From the NCBI GenBank assembly GCA_027063215.1, contig JAMOSE010000139.1:1-8341 (forward strand): a DNA stretch of 8,341 nucleotides. Direction: 5' to 3'. The notes beneath the pieces are model-generated. The model saw nothing but the letters and a program-made list of their open reading frames with translations, searched no databases and was not told where the DNA came from. The DNA is from Sulfurimonas sp. GTDB lineage: Bacteria; Campylobacterota; Campylobacteria; Campylobacterales; Sulfurimonadaceae. Position 1 is the first letter of the stretch; each line of letters begins with the position of its first letter. Shown here in pieces: positions 5,423-8,341 of this stretch. A program made the translations under genes and the position numbers.

Positions 5423-6521
5423 TGAGTGCATCCTTTACATAATTTTCAAATTTATCAAGCTCTACAAGAAAGGCATCATGCCCATAGTCGCTCTCTATAT
5501 CGATATAGTCGTGGTTTTGATTATCGATCTTTTTCAGCTCATCTGCGATCTCTTTCATCTCAAAGTTTTTAAAAAGAATGTCATTCTTAAAACTGATAAG
5601 ATGCGTCTGTGCTGTTATGCGTTTGAGTGCTTCACCCAAAGAGTCAAAACCACGAGAGAGATCGTAGATATTTATTGCTTTTGTGATATAGAGATAGGTA
5701 AGAGGGTCAAACCATTTTGTGAAGTTATAGCCGTTATACTCAAGATAAGACTCTACCTGAAATTTTCCAAAAAGTTCATAGAGACCATCTGTGAGTTTAT
5801 AATCTCGTCCAAATTTTTCTCGCATTGATTCTGGAGAGAGAAAGCTGATATGCCCTGCCATACGGCCTATAGCCATACCTGCTAGTCCCTGTTCTTTAAT
5901 GATATCAGGATCATAGTAACCCTGTTTAAAATCAGGATCTTTTAAAATAGCTTCTTGGGCAACTTTATTAAAAGCTATAGCCCATGGCTGTGTTGCATGG
6001 GTTGCTGCCATAGCAATTATTTTATTTGAGAAGTTTGGATAGTGAATAGCAAATTGCAATGCCTGCATACCACCCATACTTCCGCCGATAATTGCATGAA
6101 CTCTGTGAATGTCCAGTCTGTCAAAAAGAATTCTTTGTGCTTTTACCATATCTTTTATACTGATTACAGGAAATTTATAACGATATGGTTCTTGATATGG
6201 ATGCTGTAGGCTCATTGGACCAGTTGATCCAAAACAGCTGCCTATAACATTGGAGCAGATAACAAAATATTTGTCTGTGTCTATTGCTTTGCCACTGCCG
6301 ATAAGTCCATCCCACCAGCCGGCTTTGCTTTCACCCTCATATAAACCTGCTGCATGATGGCTTCCTGTAAGTGCATGACATACCACGACAACATTACTTT
6401 TATCTTCATTGAGTTCACCATATGTCTCATAGGTGATATCATAAGGTTCTAAGATACGTCCACTCTCCAAATAGAGTGGATTTGTAAAGTGTTCGGTATA
6501 TGTTTGCAGGTTTAGTGACAA
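5415..6521 (-). CDS. metX: Homoserine O-acetyltransferase
   Basis: MetX acylates L-homoserine (usually from acetyl-CoA) to activate it for sulfur insertion in methionine synthesis; it is a cytoplasmic alpha/beta-hydrolase-fold enzyme. At 368 aa it is full length. Family motifs are CHALTGSHH (48-56), NVIGSCFGSTGP (91-102) and the nucleophile elbow GGSMGG (146-151) with S148. The other triad members are D314 in ISFKND (309-314) and H348 in YGHDAFL (346-352). The start is TTG at 6521-6519: no in-frame ATG lies nearby, the N-terminus MSLNLQTYTEHF fits the family, and a purine-rich AAGAGAG (6536-6530) lies eight bases upstream. metY, supplying the next step, ends 59 bases upstream. Acetyl rather than succinyl use is assumed from pairing with metY and from the family; I did not resolve it from specificity residues. 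Confidence 0.95.
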   Translation of the reverse strand: MSLNLQTYTEHFTNPLYLESGRILEPYDITYETYGELNEDKSNVVVVCHALTGSHHAAGLYEGESKAGWWDGLIGSGKAIDTDKYFVICSNVIGSCFGSTGPMSLQHPYQEPYRYKFPVISIKDMVKAQRILFDRLDIHRVHAIIGGSMGGMQALQFAIHYPNFSNKIIAMAATHATQPWAIAFNKVAQEAILKDPDFKQGYYDPDIIKEQGLAGMAIGRMAGHISFLSPESMREKFGRDYKLTDGLYELFGKFQVESYLEYNGYNFTKWFDPLTYLYITKAINIYDLSRGFDSLGEALKRITAQTHLISFKNDILFKNFEMKEIADELKKIDNQNHDYIDIESDYGHDAFLVELDKFENYVKDALNG

Positions 6522-6551
6522 ATTTGATGCTCTCTTAAAAGTAATGATGAC

Positions 6552-6560
6552 ATTTTAGCA
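6552..6560 (-). promoter_or_regulatory. Candidate internal promoter for metX
   Basis: On the minus strand the metY-metX gap contains TGCTAAAAT (6560-6552), an extended -10 preceded by a T-run, the same design as the htpX promoter. A transcript would begin near 6545, about 24 bases before the TTG start of metX. It could let metX, xseB and the two downstream genes be expressed apart from metY. There is no clear -35. Confidence 0.4.
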
Positions 6561-6580
6561 AAAATGGCTTAAGTCCACCT

Positions 6581-7846
6581 CTATGCATCAAGTGCCTGTG
6601 CAATATCATCAATTAAATCTTTTGCACTCTCTAACCCGCATGAAATTCTAATGAGACCTTCAGGAACACCACAGGCAATAAGCTCTTCATGAGAGAGTTG
6701 CTGATGTGTTGTTGAAGCAGGGTGGGTAATGATGGATTTTGAATCACCAATGTTTACAACCAAAGAGTAGAGTTTTGTTGCATTGACAATTTTTTCTGCT
6801 GCTTCAAGACTCTCAACCTCAAAACTGAGTAGTCCGCTACAAAGTCCGTCTGTAAAATATTTTTGGGCATTAGCAAAATTAGGATTACTTTTAAGTCCCG
6901 GATAGTTTACTTTTTTGACTTTTGGATGTGCTTCTAAAAACTCTGCAAGGAGCAGGGCATTGCGAGAGTGTTCTCTCATACGAAGTGTCAAATGCTCCAT
7001 ACCTTGAATAAAGAGCCAAGAGTTAAATGGTGAAACAACGGCTCCAAGATCACGCAAGAGTGAGAGTCTTGCACGCAGAGTAAATGCAGGAAGACCTGTC
7101 TCTGTATAAATTAATCCATGGTATGATGCATCAGGTTCATTGAAATGAGTATAGCGGGGATTGTTTTTGAGTTTCTCATTGAGTTCTTTTCTCTCAACCA
7201 AAATACCGCCAATAGCCAAACCCTGCCCAGTTGTATATTTTGATGCACTATGAACGGTAATATCTGCACCATGTTCAAATGGACGACAAAGAACCGGTGT
7301 TGCTACAGTATTGTCAACTACCGTTAAGATATTGTGTCTGTTTGCAATAGCAGTGAGTGCTTCAATATCTGCAACATCAATACTCGGGTTAGTTAAAGAT
7401 TCAAAGAAGATGACTTTTGATTTTTCATCGATGAGATCTTCTAACTCTTTTGGATTGTGTACATTAAAAAAACGCGCTTCAATACCAAAACGTTTGAGTG
7501 TATGGGCAACCTGTGTAAGACTTCCTCCATAGAGCTGTTTTGCACAGATAATATTGTCTCCTGCTTCTGCAGCATTGGCAAAAGCATAAAAAATTGCACT
7601 CATTCCGCTTGATGTAGCAAGAGCTGCTTCTCCACCCTCTAAAGATGCAAAGCGTTTCTCAAATACATCGGTAGTTGGATTGTTTAGGCGTGTGTAGATA
7701 TTTCCCAGTTCTTTAAGTGCAAAAAGATTTGCAGCGTGTTCTACATCACGAAACTCATAGGCCGTTGTCTGATAGATGGGTACTGCCATACTCCCCTGTG
7801 TATCTTTTTCATAGCCTTCATGTAGTGCTTTTGTTTGTAAATCCAT
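6581..7846 (-). CDS. metY: O-acetylhomoserine sulfhydrylase (O-acetylhomoserine aminocarboxypropyltransferase)
   Basis: MetY is a PLP enzyme that replaces the acetyl group of O-acetylhomoserine with sulfide to give homocysteine, using the MetX product. The 421 aa length is typical. It has the Cys/Met-metabolism family landmarks: YTRLNNPT (51-58) with the phosphate-binding Tyr and Arg, SSGMSA (79-84), the ring-stacking Y106, VVDNT (176-180) with D178, the PLP lysine K203 in HSASKYTTGQG (199-209), HPASTTHQQL (375-384) and substrate-carboxylate R400. The lysine loop ends GQG, where many MetY proteins have GHG, which I regard as a clade difference. Start ATG 7846 has AAAGGA (7860-7855) eight bases upstream, inside the end of the preceding gene, whose stop is only four bases away. 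The length and ASTTH region favour MetY over MetB or MetC. Confidence 0.95.
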   Translation of the reverse strand: MDLQTKALHEGYEKDTQGSMAVPIYQTTAYEFRDVEHAANLFALKELGNIYTRLNNPTTDVFEKRFASLEGGEAALATSSGMSAIFYAFANAAEAGDNIICAKQLYGGSLTQVAHTLKRFGIEARFFNVHNPKELEDLIDEKSKVIFFESLTNPSIDVADIEALTAIANRHNILTVVDNTVATPVLCRPFEHGADITVHSASKYTTGQGLAIGGILVERKELNEKLKNNPRYTHFNEPDASYHGLIYTETGLPAFTLRARLSLLRDLGAVVSPFNSWLFIQGMEHLTLRMREHSRNALLLAEFLEAHPKVKKVNYPGLKSNPNFANAQKYFTDGLCSGLLSFEVESLEAAEKIVNATKLYSLVVNIGDSKSIITHPASTTHQQLSHEELIACGVPEGLIRISCGLESAKDLIDDIAQALDA

Positions 7847-7850
7847 TGTT

Positions 7851-8315
7851 TTATTCCTTTGTTATTTGTTTTGTATTTTGAAGTGTCTCATTTTTGAGTC
7901 TTTCTAAAAATTCCAAAATATTTTCCTGATATGCCAAAGTATCATCATCGCTGCTAAGCGGCAAAAAATTTCTTAAAGAGTTTATATCTATCTTTTTTGC
8001 ATAGCGCGGAACAATCTTTAGTTCTTTTTGGACCGTTGCAATAAGGCGATCGAGATCCAAACCGTTGTTTTTTTTTACTTTTTCAACCAACTCTTTTGTT
8101 GTCAGTAAGAGAAGATTTGCTCTATCTTCATCATTGTTATATATCTCCAAAGCAAGTTCTTTGACTAAAATAAAATTCTCAACTCGTGGCTTATTATTTG
8201 CTGCAATCAGCAGTGCAAAAATTTTAGCACGAAATTCCAAAGATCCGTGATGATGAACAAATATCTCTCTAAAAGCATTAAAAAAGTGGTGTTTTATTCT
8301 AAAAGCCAGTTTCAT
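7851..8315 (-). CDS. Small helical protein of unknown function, first gene of the metY-metX block
   Basis: I do not recognise this protein. From ATG 8315 it is 154 aa, mostly predicted alpha-helical, charged, with no signal peptide or membrane segment. Visible features are an N-terminal basic stretch MKLAFRIKHHFF, a triple histidine in FVHHHGSLEFRAKIFALLIAANN (about 20-42), a Leu-rich helix LLLLTTKELVEKV (about 73-85) and an acidic run SSDDD (about 128-132). The pattern of a helix pair ending in an acidic/Asn turn is loosely like TerB-type domains, but that is weak. A reading from TTG 8330 would add five residues, but a TATAAT at 8322-8327 argues against it. The stop is four bases before metY, and the metY ribosome binding site lies within its last codons, so the genes are coupled. 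Co-expression with methionine genes does not by itself prove a role in that pathway. Confidence 0.7.
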   Translation of the reverse strand: MKLAFRIKHHFFNAFREIFVHHHGSLEFRAKIFALLIAANNKPRVENFILVKELALEIYNNDEDRANLLLLTTKELVEKVKKNNGLDLDRLIATVQKELKIVPRYAKKIDINSLRNFLPLSSDDDTLAYQENILEFLERLKNETLQNTKQITKE

Positions 8316-8321
8316 GAGATT

Positions 8322-8327
8322 ATTATA
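8322..8327 (-). promoter_or_regulatory. Candidate -10 box of the minus-strand metY-metX operon
   Basis: A perfect TATAAT reads on the minus strand at 8327-8322. The expected start of transcription, six to eight bases downstream, falls on or next to the ATG at 8315, which has no Shine-Dalgarno sequence. A second, weaker hexamer TATAGT lies at 8338-8333 and would give a leader of about ten bases. The -35 region is off the window. Confidence 0.4.
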
Positions 8328-8341
8328 CAATAACTATATAA

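Noticed and set aside
5346..5828. 160-codon plus-strand open frame opposite xseB and metX
   Set aside because: It is the antisense of two clear genes, rich in Ile, Phe and Cys as expected of a shadow frame.
6512..6553. 13-codon minus-strand ORF overlapping the metX start, a possible leader peptide
   Set aside because: Its ATG lies inside the candidate metX -10 box, it has no ribosome binding site and no methionine-rich content; nothing supports attenuation.
6522..6580. SAM or methionine riboswitch before metX
   Set aside because: The 59-base gap is too short and lacks the multi-helix structure; only the short inverted repeat noted separately is visible.

Overview
The window reads as a piece of an AT-rich Campylobacterota (Epsilonproteobacteria) chromosome, probably a free-living Sulfurimonas/Sulfurovum-type organism. 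The basis is the style of the proteins (XseB, MetX, MetY and HtpX look epsilonproteobacterial), the low GC, the AAAGGA ribosome binding sites and the T-rich promoters with weak -35 boxes. This assignment is from recognition, not a database search.

Layout, left to right. Bases 1-47 are the 3' half of a CAU-anticodon tRNA cut by the window edge. After 168 bases of AT-rich DNA with a promoter and a short palindrome comes a two-gene restriction-modification cassette on the plus strand: a Dam-class adenine-N6 methyltransferase (216-1028) and a PD-(D/E)XK restriction-endonuclease-like protein (1040-2275). An 82-base gap holds a candidate terminator and a strong extended -10 promoter. Next comes a plus-strand pair: the membrane zinc protease HtpX (2358-3221) and a small UDG-superfamily hypoxanthine/deoxyinosine DNA glycosylase (3227-3706). 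A 62-base gap with a candidate shared terminator separates these from a convergent minus-strand block. In transcription order, from the right edge, the block is: a small helical protein of unknown function (7851-8315), metY (6581-7846), metX (5415-6521), xseB (5237-5422), a nitrilase-fold protein lacking two catalytic residues (4440-5237) and a ThiF/MoeB-like adenylyltransferase lacking the usual cysteines (3769-4443). Most junctions in this block overlap or are a few bases apart; only metY-metX has a larger gap (59 bases), with a possible internal promoter. No gene-free stretch exceeds 300 bases.

How the genes fit together. MetX acylates homoserine and MetY exchanges the acyl group for sulfide, giving homocysteine for methionine synthesis. 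XseB is the small subunit of exonuclease VII and appears to ride in the operon. The restriction-modification pair beside a tRNA looks like a small acquired defence islet, more AT-rich than the housekeeping block. HtpX and the glycosylase are both quality-control functions (membrane protein and deaminated DNA) on one transcript.

The least explained part is the tail of the minus-strand operon: a probable pseudo-nitrilase whose stop overlaps the start of an E1-like enzyme without zinc cysteines or a catalytic cysteine. I see no CRISPR array, transposase, phage gene or riboswitch that I can support.
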